In this document: positions 13,527-20,475 of the stretch, one piece after another
Layout: the number at the start of each line of letters is the position of its first letter
How positions within the stretch are numbered: the stretch's first letter is position 1
Assembly: GCA_017450425.1 (NCBI GenBank)
Contig: JAFSUV010000021.1
Span: 1 to 20,475, forward strand
Length of the DNA: 20,475 bases
Direction: 5' to 3'
Origin: Kiritimatiellia bacterium
GTDB taxonomy: Bacteria > Verrucomicrobiota > Kiritimatiellia > RFP12 > UBA3636
Notes under the pieces: model-generated
Seen by the model: the letters and a program-made list of their open reading frames with translations, nothing else
Databases searched by the model: none
What the model was told of the DNA's origin: nothing
Position numbers and translations under genes: made by a program

Positions 13527-14822
13527 ATGACCACTAGATTTTTCCAAAGCGCCGCCGTTTTTTCGGCTCTTGCCGTGGCGAGCCAGGGTTCGGGTTTTTC
13601 GCTTTTCCAGGGGGACTCCACGGGCATGGCGGATGCCGCCGGGTCGATCGCCAAGGGCGGCAGGGCTGGCGACATGTACTACAACCCGGCGCAACTTTCG
13701 TCCGTGACCGGCACGGTCGTGCAGGCGGGCAGCTTTTTCACGCGGCCGCACCTGAAGATCGAGACGACCGATCCGTACACCGGGCGGACGCAAAAAACGG
13801 CGGCCGACAAAAAATGGTTCGCCATACCGCACGCGTATTTCTCCACTCCGCTCTGCCAGGACGTGCAGTTCGGATTCGGCGTGTTTTCGCGGATGGGCCT
13901 CGGCGACGAATTCCCGCGCGACTGGCCGGGGCGCTACAACAGCACCAAGGTCGATTTTTCCACGATCGACCTCTCTCCGGCGGTTTCGTGGCGCGTGACC
14001 GACTGGCTCTCTATCGGCGGCGGGCTGACGTTTCAGTACTTCGACATAACGCTCGAGCAGGAAATCGACGCCGCCGGCATCGCCGGAATGCGCCGCTACA
14101 ACGATCCTGCCGCCGGGCCGCGTCTTGACGTGCACCAGCGAATCCATGGCGAAGACGACTGCGCAGTGGGCTGGGACGTCGGCGTAAAGGTCGATCCCAC
14201 GGACAAACTCCACTTCGGTCTCGCATACCACAGCCCGGTTTCGGTGAAGGCCAAGGGCCACGCGAGCTACGACGCCCCCGCCGCAGTCCGCGCGGCGTAT
14301 CCGATGTTTTTCCGCTACACGAAGGCGCGTGGAAACATCAAAGAACCCGACTACTTGATGGGAGCCGTCGCCTACGACTTCACGGACGCGCTGACGCTGG
14401 GCGTGAATGTGACGCGCTCCGGGTGGAGCTCCTGGGACAAACTGGAAATCGTGGAGGACGAGCCGTTCCTGCCGGGGCACGGCGTGCTCGGCGCCGAAAA
14501 GGACTGGGACGACGTCTGGCGCTTCTCCGTGGGCGGTTCGTACCGCGTTGACGAAAACTGGTCCGTCCTCGCCTCGTTCACATGGGACGATTCGCCGATC
14601 AACCGCTCGCACGCCGATTACATCGTCCCGGCCGACACGCGGGAAATCTACGCCGTCGGCCTTGCGTGGACTTCCGGCGCCTGGACGGTCGATGCCACGT
14701 ATTTCTTCGAGAAAATCAACGACATGTCCGTGTCGGCGCGTCCTGCGGAAGGCATCTGGAGCGGCCGCTACTGCGACGGCTTCTCCCACGCCTTCGCCTT
14801 CTCCGTCGGCTACAACTTCTGA
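13527..14822 (+). CDS. FadL/OmpP1/TodX-family outer-membrane transporter
   Basis: A 431-residue outer-membrane beta-barrel of the FadL type, which lets hydrophobic molecules such as long-chain fatty acids or aromatics diffuse across the outer membrane. A signal peptide (about 1-22) is followed by SGFSLFQGDSTGMADAAGSIAKGGRAGDMYYNPAQLS (22-58). This matches the FadL N-terminal hatch pattern G-F-x-L-x-x-x-S-x-x-G ... A-G-x-A ... A-x-x-x-x-Y-N-P-A-x-L/M. Many amphipathic strands follow and the protein ends in aromatic VGYNF. Length is normal for the family. It stands alone: divergent from the beta-helix gene and convergent, 29 bases apart, with the hydrolase gene. No beta-oxidation gene is nearby, so the ligand is unknown. 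No ribosome binding site is visible; the leader is A/C-rich. Confidence 0.9.
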   Translation: MTTRFFQSAAVFSALAVASQGSGFSLFQGDSTGMADAAGSIAKGGRAGDMYYNPAQLSSVTGTVVQAGSFFTRPHLKIETTDPYTGRTQKTAADKKWFAIPHAYFSTPLCQDVQFGFGVFSRMGLGDEFPRDWPGRYNSTKVDFSTIDLSPAVSWRVTDWLSIGGGLTFQYFDITLEQEIDAAGIAGMRRYNDPAAGPRLDVHQRIHGEDDCAVGWDVGVKVDPTDKLHFGLAYHSPVSVKAKGHASYDAPAAVRAAYPMFFRYTKARGNIKEPDYLMGAVAYDFTDALTLGVNVTRSGWSSWDKLEIVEDEPFLPGHGVLGAEKDWDDVWRFSVGGSYRVDENWSVLASFTWDDSPINRSHADYIVPADTREIYAVGLAWTSGAWTVDATYFFEKINDMSVSARPAEGIWSGRYCDGFSHAFAFSVGYNF

Positions 14823-14851
14823 AGCGCCCTTCCCTTCCGGCGGGCAGGCCG

Positions 14852-16732
14852 CTAGCGCGCGAGTTCGAGCGCGGGGACGAAGTCGGCGAGGAAGCGGTCG
14901 TCCAGCAAATAGACTGCAACGCCGGCGAAACCGGCCGAAAACGCGATTTTCGCCTGGCGGATGGTTTCGAGCGGCGTCAGCCACGACTCGCGGGCGCTTG
15001 CGCCGATGCCGCAAACGATGCGCTTCCGGTCGCGTTTCTGAGACGAAATCAGCGCCCGGAAGTCTTTTTCGTCCTGCATGTAGTTCATCGGCACCGCGTT
15101 GTCAACGAGATCCGCCGCAAGCCATTTCCGCCAATCCTGCGCCACGGTGCCGACGCACTTCGGATGCCAACCGTAAACCGAAGCCGTGAGTTTTGCGCCT
15201 GGCGCTTCGGCGCGCAGACGCTCGCGGACGGCGCGCACCACGCCTTCGACAGCAGCCGCGCTCCGCTTCTCGCGCGTGGCGGCGTCCGGGTAGCGGATGA
15301 AATCCAGATTGATGCCGGAAACGCCCTTCGTCTTCGCGATTGACGCCGCGGCGGCGGCGACCATGGCGCGATTTGCGGGGATGGCGGGGTTGAGCCACCG
15401 CAGCGCCTCGCCGGAAGGGGAGTGCAGCAGACGGCCTTCTTTTTCGAGCGCGTCGATTTCGGCCTGGGGCAGTTTCTCCACGTTGAGCGCGGGCAGCCAG
15501 GCGTGTACGGCGACCCCGGCCGCGCTGCAGGTCTCCGCAGCCTCTGCGAAGCCGGGCTCGCGCACGCGATGACGCCCGGAGGTGTCCGGCGGGCCTGCCC
15601 AGATCATCGCCTCGTCCACTCCGGCGCGGACCAGCGCCCCGGCGGCGTTTTTCCACGAGCCGACCGAAGAAGGCGGCGAAGCCGACGGCGCCCACACAGA
15701 CAAAACGCGTCTGCCGCGGGTCCGCCCGAGCGGCAAGGCCGCCGCGGCGGCGAGCGAAAGACTTTTTCCCATCGCGGCGGCGTTTTCGCGCGCGGCGCCG
15801 TAGAGCCCCTTTGCGCAAAGGGCATCCGCCGCCGCCTGGCGCGCCCGTGCGGCGCCGAGGTGGGTTTCGACGAGTGTTTTGCGCGCCTTTGGACAACCGG
15901 CCAAAATCGCGGAAGCGGCGTTTTCAAACGATTTGGCGCCGGGAGAAGCATCCCGCCAGGCGTCGCGCTCCAGTTTCAGCGTGGAATCGCGCCACAGCGG
16001 CGGATGCAACGCGCAAGTGAGGGCGACGAGCATTTCGGAGCGCTGCTCCGCCGGCCCGTTGTCGTACAGGTTGCGCGAGAGCCAGAATCCAACAGGACTG
16101 CGGAACACCGCAGGCGGCCCGAAAGCGCCGGTTTTGTCGCGCCAGCGGGCGGCGACCGACACGCCGCGCCCGTTCGCCGCGACGTTGGCGACGACCTTGG
16201 AAACGGGATTTGCGACGAAATCCGGCGCGTTGAGCGGCTTGGGGGCGGAAAACGCATAGCCGCTCCACTGCCCGCCGCCCTTTGACGGCGCGACGAATTC
16301 CATCTTCGGTTTTTCGAGACCGAAAAACCCGGCCACGTGCGCCGAAAACGACCCGTGCACCACGACCCGGCCACCGCGGGAAAAAAAGGCGCCGAGCGTC
16401 TTGGCGTCCGCCTCCGTCGCGCCATCGGGTATCACGAGATGGACGACCCGGCGAGGCTCCGCCGTGGCGTCGTCAAGCCGCGAGAGGGGAAACAGCGCAG
16501 CCTGCACTCCGCCTTGGGCGAGAAGCGACACTGCGTTGCGGGCCCGGCTCAGCGAAAACCGTGCGGCGCCCTCCGCGCTGCGGTCGTCCCAAACGACGGC
16601 ACACCGGCCTCCGCCGCCCTCCCCTGCCGCCGCACCGGCTGCGGCGGCGGCCCGGACTTCCCAAGCGCCTGCCGCAAGCGCTACGACGGCGACGGCGATG
16701 CGCGAAAACCGGCGTTTCCAAATGCCGGACAT
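14852..16732 (-). CDS. Exported GHL10-like glycoside hydrolase (DUF187 type) with extra N-terminal domain
   Basis: A 626-residue exported protein. Signal peptide about 1-28 (IAVAVVALAAGAWEVRA). The N-terminal domain (about 43-140) has alternating strands and the sequence VVHLVIPDGATEADAKTLGAFFSRGGRVVVHG, resembling a glutamine-amidotransferase-like or trimerisation fold. The middle (about 230-335) is helical. Residues about 340-620 form a TIM-barrel like GHL10/YngK proteins, with VHAWLPALNVEKLP, GINLDFIRYPD (473-483, likely acidic active-site D477), SVYGWHP and VPMNYMQDE (547-555). The substrate is presumably a polysaccharide or peptidoglycan-related glycan, by inference. The start is taken at ATG 16732, four bases after the stop of the TPR gene; a TTG at 16747 is an alternative. 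Together with argH and the TPR gene it forms one minus-strand run. Confidence 0.78.
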   Translation of the reverse strand: MSGIWKRRFSRIAVAVVALAAGAWEVRAAAAAGAAAGEGGGGRCAVVWDDRSAEGAARFSLSRARNAVSLLAQGGVQAALFPLSRLDDATAEPRRVVHLVIPDGATEADAKTLGAFFSRGGRVVVHGSFSAHVAGFFGLEKPKMEFVAPSKGGGQWSGYAFSAPKPLNAPDFVANPVSKVVANVAANGRGVSVAARWRDKTGAFGPPAVFRSPVGFWLSRNLYDNGPAEQRSEMLVALTCALHPPLWRDSTLKLERDAWRDASPGAKSFENAASAILAGCPKARKTLVETHLGAARARQAAADALCAKGLYGAARENAAAMGKSLSLAAAAALPLGRTRGRRVLSVWAPSASPPSSVGSWKNAAGALVRAGVDEAMIWAGPPDTSGRHRVREPGFAEAAETCSAAGVAVHAWLPALNVEKLPQAEIDALEKEGRLLHSPSGEALRWLNPAIPANRAMVAAAAASIAKTKGVSGINLDFIRYPDAATREKRSAAAVEGVVRAVRERLRAEAPGAKLTASVYGWHPKCVGTVAQDWRKWLAADLVDNAVPMNYMQDEKDFRALISSQKRDRKRIVCGIGASARESWLTPLETIRQAKIAFSAGFAGVAVYLLDDRFLADFVPALELAR

Positions 16733-16736
16733 GGCG

Positions 16737-17906
16737 TTATTCGCCAACCTTCACGCCGAGTTCGCGCTCAAGCCGGGCGTCGCGCCTTGCGCCGAACGAA
16801 AGGCCGGCGCGGTAGTACGAAATCGCCTCGTCGCGGTTTTCCTCCGGATTGAGCAGGAACATGACGTATGCGCAATCGATGTAAGCGTCAGACCACTCCG
16901 GATTCTCGGCGATGAGCTGGTCGAGCTGAAGCAGCGCCTCCGTGGTGCGGCCGGTGGCCAGATTCACGGCGGCGCGGAGCGAGCGCACCGAAGGATCGGA
17001 GTCGGCATACGCAGGAAGGGCGTCGAGCGTCGCCCGCGCCCGCGGATAGTTGCGGCACTCCAGGAGCGCGCGGGCGAAAAGGATGCGGGCCGCGAGCGGC
17101 GTCCTGTCGCCGGCGCTCTCGATGATATCCTCGAGGAGCAGCACGGCGTCCGGCGCGCGCGCCGTGCGGATCATTTCCGCGACGGCCTTCAAATCGGTGT
17201 CGAGTTCGCCGTTCGCATCGGATTCGGCAGCGGCGACTGCGACGGACGCGGTTTCGCCGGAGACGGGCTGCACGGCTTCGGCGCCGGACTCGGCCGCATT
17301 TCCGTCCTCTTCGGTGAAAAACGGATTCGGGATCGGGGATTCGATGCGCCGCTGCGCCGCTGCGTCCGCAAGGCCGGCCTGTCCGCCATCGGGAGCGGCG
17401 CCTTCTTCGACCTTTTCGCCGGATTCCGCTTCCGGGGCGGCCGGCGTTTCGGGAGACTCCACGCGCACGAGGTCCGGGATGCCCAGACGGAACGCCGGAG
17501 CGTCCGACAACGCTTCGTCGCGCTCCGCCGGCTTGGCGACGGACGCCGCGTCTTCGCCGCGCCAGGCCGCATCCGGCTCCGGCACGGCGATTTCACCGCT
17601 GCGCAAAGCCGACATGAGTTCGCGCAGGCGCTCGGCGTTCGCCTTGCGCATCTCGAAAACCTTGTCCGCCTTGTAGTCCGGGAAATCGCCGGAAAGGGAG
17701 GCGAGCGTCCTGCCCGCTTCGGACAGGAATTCGATTTCGTCCATGACGCGCCCGGCGGCCCGCGCCTCGTCGGCGGCTTCCACCGCTTCGGCGGCTGCGT
17801 CGAGCCGCCTCGACTCCTCGCTTGAAAAAAGCGAAAAGGCGGCTGAGGTGCGCGGGACTGACGCGAGCGCCAGAGTTGCGGCAAGAGCGGTAAGCGTTCT
17901 CTTCAT
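16737..17906 (-). CDS. Exported TPR-like protein
   Basis: A 389-residue protein with a signal peptide (1-23, ending TSAAF). A helical segment rich in Ala/Glu (about 30-105) is followed by a long low-complexity acidic, Pro/Ala-rich linker (about 105-235). The C-terminal half (about 238-385) has repeated helix pairs in TPR style, for example AARILFARALLECRNYPRAR, RAAVNLATGRTTEALLQLDQ and AYIDCAYVMFLLNPEENRDEAISYYRAGL. TPR domains bind protein partners, so a periplasmic scaffold or assembly role is likely; the partner is not known. It lies four bases upstream of the GHL10-like gene, so the two probably act in the same process. No lipobox Cys is present. It is 51 bases downstream of argH with no terminator between. 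Confidence 0.8.
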   Translation of the reverse strand: MKRTLTALAATLALASVPRTSAAFSLFSSEESRRLDAAAEAVEAADEARAAGRVMDEIEFLSEAGRTLASLSGDFPDYKADKVFEMRKANAERLRELMSALRSGEIAVPEPDAAWRGEDAASVAKPAERDEALSDAPAFRLGIPDLVRVESPETPAAPEAESGEKVEEGAAPDGGQAGLADAAAQRRIESPIPNPFFTEEDGNAAESGAEAVQPVSGETASVAVAAAESDANGELDTDLKAVAEMIRTARAPDAVLLLEDIIESAGDRTPLAARILFARALLECRNYPRARATLDALPAYADSDPSVRSLRAAVNLATGRTTEALLQLDQLIAENPEWSDAYIDCAYVMFLLNPEENRDEAISYYRAGLSFGARRDARLERELGVKVGE

Positions 17907-17957
17907 GCGGCTGCGGTACGGTTGTCGGCAAGGGCGCCTGTTTTTCCGGAATGCGTT

Positions 17958-19328
17958 CTAGTGGAGCAGATTCATCAGATTCTGCCGGACGCGCGAATTG
18001 CGGGATCGCCACATCGTGCGGGTGAAGGAGATGTCTTCGAAAAGGTGCTCGTAGTCGATCGCCGCCGGAGCGCCGAGATGGGTCTTGGCGGCGAGGGCGG
18101 CGTCCGGATCCATGCCGCGCAGGTCTTCGAGGTGGTCGCGCACTTCGTGGTAGGCGTCGCGAAACGGCATGCCTCCGGCGACAAGCTGCAGCGCCCTGTC
18201 CGTGGCGAACACCCCGGGGTCGTCGAACGCGGCGCGCAGTCGGTGCGAATCGACCTTCAGGCCGCGCACGAGGCGCGTCAGGACGACGAGGCAGGCGCGC
18301 GTCGTATCGACGGCTTCCATCACGATTTTCTTCGTGTCCTGCAAGTCGCGGTTGTAGCCGCCCGGCATGCCCACCATGATCCCGCTCGCCGCCGTGGAAA
18401 GCGCCACGACGCGGGCCGCCTTGGAGCGGACGAGTTCGCACACGTCGGGGTTGTACTTCTGCGGCATTATCGAAGAGCCGGTGCAGAACTCCTTCGGAAG
18501 CGAAAAATAGCCGAACTCCGGCATCGAAAACAGGATGAGATCCTGCGCCATGCGCGAAAGCGTGATCATGGTCTGCGAAAGGGCCGCGACCGCCGCCGCT
18601 TCGACCTTGCCGCGCGAATTGCCCGCCGCGAGCACGTTGTGGACGGGCCGGGAAAAGCCGAGCAGCCGCGCGGTGAGATTCCGGTTTATCGGCAGCGGCA
18701 CCCCGTACGACGCGGCCGAGCCGAGCGGACAGCGGTCGGCGAGGGCGCGCGCGGACTCGACGATCCCGACGCCGTCCAGCAGCTCTTCCGCCCACGCCGA
18801 CGCCCATGCGCCGACGCTGCTCGGCATGGCGGGCTGCAAATGGGTGCGCCCCACCATCGGCGTAAGGCCGAACCTGCGCCCGAATTTTGCGAGCGCCTCC
18901 GCAAGGTCGAGCGTGTCGAACACGGTCCGGTCCAGCTCCTCGCGCAGAAACATGCGGATCGCCGTGGCGCTCTGGTCGTTGCGCGAGCGCCCCGTGTGGA
19001 TGCGTTTGCCGACTTCGCCGAGAGCCTCCGTGAGCGTCCGCTCGATCGCAAGGTGGCAATCCTGGTCTTCGGGCGTGATTTTGAATGTCCCCGCGCGGGC
19101 GCTGTCGCGAATCTTCGCGAGCTGCCGCACGACGTTGATCCTGTCTTCGCGCGACACGATGGTGAAATCGGCCTTCATGCGGGAGAGCATGATGACATGG
19201 GCGGCGGTGCCGTAGCAGTCCCACTCGACGAGCCGCAAGTCGAGCTCCGGATCGTCGCCGACCGTGAACTTCAAGACCTCGGGATCGATGGCTCCGACAA
19301 CGGTTTTCTTTGCGTTTTTTACAGACAT
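17958..19328 (-). CDS. argH: Argininosuccinate lyase
   Basis: A 456-residue member of the fumarase/aspartase superfamily that splits argininosuccinate into arginine and fumarate, the last step of arginine synthesis. Family signatures are intact: DCHLAIERTLTEALG, HTGRSRNDQ, GRTHLQPAMPSS with the catalytic His, and the flexible loop GSSIMPQKYNPD carrying the catalytic Ser. Length is standard (about 460), although the N-terminus lacks the usual LWGGRF motif and instead reads VGAIDPEVLKFTVGDDPELDLRLVEWD. ATG 19328 is preferred because AGGA (19337-19340) sits eight bases upstream. That site overlaps the stop of the preceding gene. No other arginine gene is in the window. Confidence 0.93.
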   Translation of the reverse strand: MSVKNAKKTVVGAIDPEVLKFTVGDDPELDLRLVEWDCYGTAAHVIMLSRMKADFTIVSREDRINVVRQLAKIRDSARAGTFKITPEDQDCHLAIERTLTEALGEVGKRIHTGRSRNDQSATAIRMFLREELDRTVFDTLDLAEALAKFGRRFGLTPMVGRTHLQPAMPSSVGAWASAWAEELLDGVGIVESARALADRCPLGSAASYGVPLPINRNLTARLLGFSRPVHNVLAAGNSRGKVEAAAVAALSQTMITLSRMAQDLILFSMPEFGYFSLPKEFCTGSSIMPQKYNPDVCELVRSKAARVVALSTAASGIMVGMPGGYNRDLQDTKKIVMEAVDTTRACLVVLTRLVRGLKVDSHRLRAAFDDPGVFATDRALQLVAGGMPFRDAYHEVRDHLEDLRGMDPDAALAAKTHLGAPAAIDYEHLFEDISFTRTMWRSRNSRVRQNLMNLLH

Positions 19329-19338
19329 TTGCGTTTTC

Positions 19339-20475
19339 CTAGAAATCGAGCGCTGCCGCACCTTCGGAAGGCGCGGCGGATTCTTCCGCGTCGTCGCCGC
19401 CGTCTTCCAGTATCGGCAGCAACTTCGCGGCGTCGGACTGCAGGGAAGTGCGCAGTTCGACCGCCTTGGCCGCAAGGTTTCGCGCGAGCGCCATCGCGCC
19501 CGGATCGGCCGCGCCGTGCAGGTAGGCGAAAATTGCGGTGTTGAAAAGCATCTCGCCGTGTTCCGACGGCGTCAGGCCGCCGCGCTCGGGCCGGCGGTTC
19601 TCAAGCAGGGCGCGGGCGAGCACCACCCAGTCGGCCACCGTCATCTTGTCCACGTCGAAGTCGGGCATGAGGTTGACCTTGAGCTTCTTGCGGTCGGGCG
19701 TCACTCCGGTGAGCACCTTGCCGCGGAAGCCGCGCACGACTTCGCCGTTCTTGGCAATGTCTTCGAGCAGCCACTTGCGCAGCGCTCCCGCCCTTTCGGC
19801 CCTTTCGATGCACCAGCGCAGTTCATCGCGGCCTTCCGGCGTGGCAAGCTCGGACTCCATGCGCTTCATGCGCACGGCGAAGGTGTCGTAGTCGAACTTG
19901 TCGATGAGCTCCTGCCGCGACTCGGCCACCTCGCGCACACGAGCCGCCTCCGCCTCGCCGCGCTCGGCCGCTTCGGCCGCTTCGGCGCGCTTGCGCTCTT
20001 CTTCCTGCCGCTTCGCTTCCGCCGCCGCCTCTTCGACCATGCGGCGCTCGCGCTCGCGGACGAAGCGCTGGCCCTCCTGCACGACTTTCGCGACGCCGCG
20101 CTTCAAATCGCGCAGCGAACCGTCCATGACGGCGATCAGGGCTTTCATGCGCCCGACCTGGTTCGTCCTTGCGGCGTACGCCTTTTCGCGCACGGCAAGG
20201 GCGGCGAGGAGGTCGTCGAGCGTCTGCGGGCCGTTCTGCGACTCGAAGGCCGGCATCTCTTCGGCCGCGATTTTTTCGCATTCGCGCAGCGTCGCCCTGA
20301 TCTTGCGGGCATGCGCGAGGACTCGGCTTTCCGCAAGTTCCATGAGCGGCGCGGCGGCGGTCGCGGCTTCCACGAGGCTGTCGATCGACCCGCCGGCCGC
20401 AATGATCGCATTCGCCTGCGCCATCATGGCTTCGTCCGAGCCTTCAGGAGCCGCCTGTTGGGCTTCGGCTTCCGC
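19339..20475 (-). CDS. Coiled-coil protein of unknown function, 5' end outside the window
   Basis: The frame is open from the window edge to TAG at 19339-19341; at least 378 residues are visible and the true start is not in the window. Near the visible beginning is an Ala/Glu/Gln-rich stretch (AEAEAQQAAPEGSDEA), then helices with regular heptads. A strongly charged coiled coil follows (about 20028-19900: RERERRMVEEAAAEAKRQEEERKR). After it comes a mixed globular part containing KFDYDTFAVRMKRMESEL, FRGKVLTGVTPDRKKLKVNLMPDF and helical segments. The tail is acidic and ends in LDF. No membrane span or enzyme motif is visible. The KVLTGVTPDRKKLKVNL segment could be a small beta domain. It is directly upstream of argH with the argH ribosome binding site inside its end, so the two are likely co-transcribed. 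Function not recognised. Confidence 0.75.
   Translation of the reverse strand, partial: AEAEAQQAAPEGSDEAMMAQANAIIAAGGSIDSLVEAATAAAPLMELAESRVLAHARKIRATLRECEKIAAEEMPAFESQNGPQTLDDLLAALAVREKAYAARTNQVGRMKALIAVMDGSLRDLKRGVAKVVQEGQRFVRERERRMVEEAAAEAKRQEEERKRAEAAEAAERGEAEAARVREVAESRQELIDKFDYDTFAVRMKRMESELATPEGRDELRWCIERAERAGALRKWLLEDIAKNGEVVRGFRGKVLTGVTPDRKKLKVNLMPDFDVDKMTVADWVVLARALLENRRPERGGLTPSEHGEMLFNTAIFAYLHGAADPGAMALARNLAAKAVELRTSLQSDAAKLLPILEDGGDDAEESAAPSEGAAALDF

Noticed and set aside
17922..19544. Plus-strand 540-codon frame opposite argH
   Set aside because: argH on the other strand has complete family signatures; this frame is Arg/His/Asp-rich without a motif.
1..20475. tRNA, rRNA, insertion sequences or phage attachment sites
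   Set aside because: No cloverleaf, transposase frame, terminal inverted repeats or integrase was seen; genes are densely packed with short gaps.

Overview
The window is GC-rich, tightly packed bacterial DNA from a diderm. An outer-membrane FadL-type porin, an omptin-type outer-membrane protease and several exported proteins with Ala-rich signal peptides require an outer membrane. The exported beta-helix protein with a choice-of-anchor-Q-like end and DxDGDGxxD repeats, together with the GHL10-type hydrolase, resembles what uncultured PVC-group bacteria (Kiritimatiellota, Lentisphaerae or Verrucomicrobia) carry. That placement is an inference from gene style; no rRNA or other taxonomic marker is present. 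No mobile element, CRISPR array, phage gene or RNA gene was seen.

Left part, plus strand (1-9281). The 3' end of miaA overlaps radC. After a short gap come a large YfhO-like multi-membrane protein and, overlapping its stop, a GspE/PilB-family secretion ATPase. A separately promoted 56-residue two-cluster ferredoxin follows and is closed by a perfectly palindromic terminator. Next is an omptin-like protease with its own TATAAT box. Then comes a compact run of rsmD, a GtrA-like membrane protein and a ModF-type tandem ABC ATPase, joined by overlaps.

Middle part (9278-13291, minus strand). Three genes read as one unit: a secreted beta-helix/beta-propeller protein, a membrane-anchored helical-repeat protein of unknown function, and luxS. 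The luxS stop codon is interlocked with the modF stop codon on one CTAG. Upstream, a 235-bp divergent intergenic region holds a 25-bp tandem repeat and the promoter of a plus-strand fadL-type gene (13527-14822).

Right part (14852-20475, minus strand). A co-directional run contains a coiled-coil protein cut by the window edge, argH, an exported TPR-like protein and an exported GHL10-like glycoside hydrolase that converges on fadL.

Most genes are ordinary housekeeping or envelope functions. The least expected items are: an omptin with its catalytic residues intact in what looks like a non-proteobacterial genome; luxS downstream of two large exported proteins; a ModF-like ATPase whose first domain has Ala in place of the catalytic Glu; and the tandem repeats upstream of the beta-helix gene. 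I did not find a clearly new multi-gene system.
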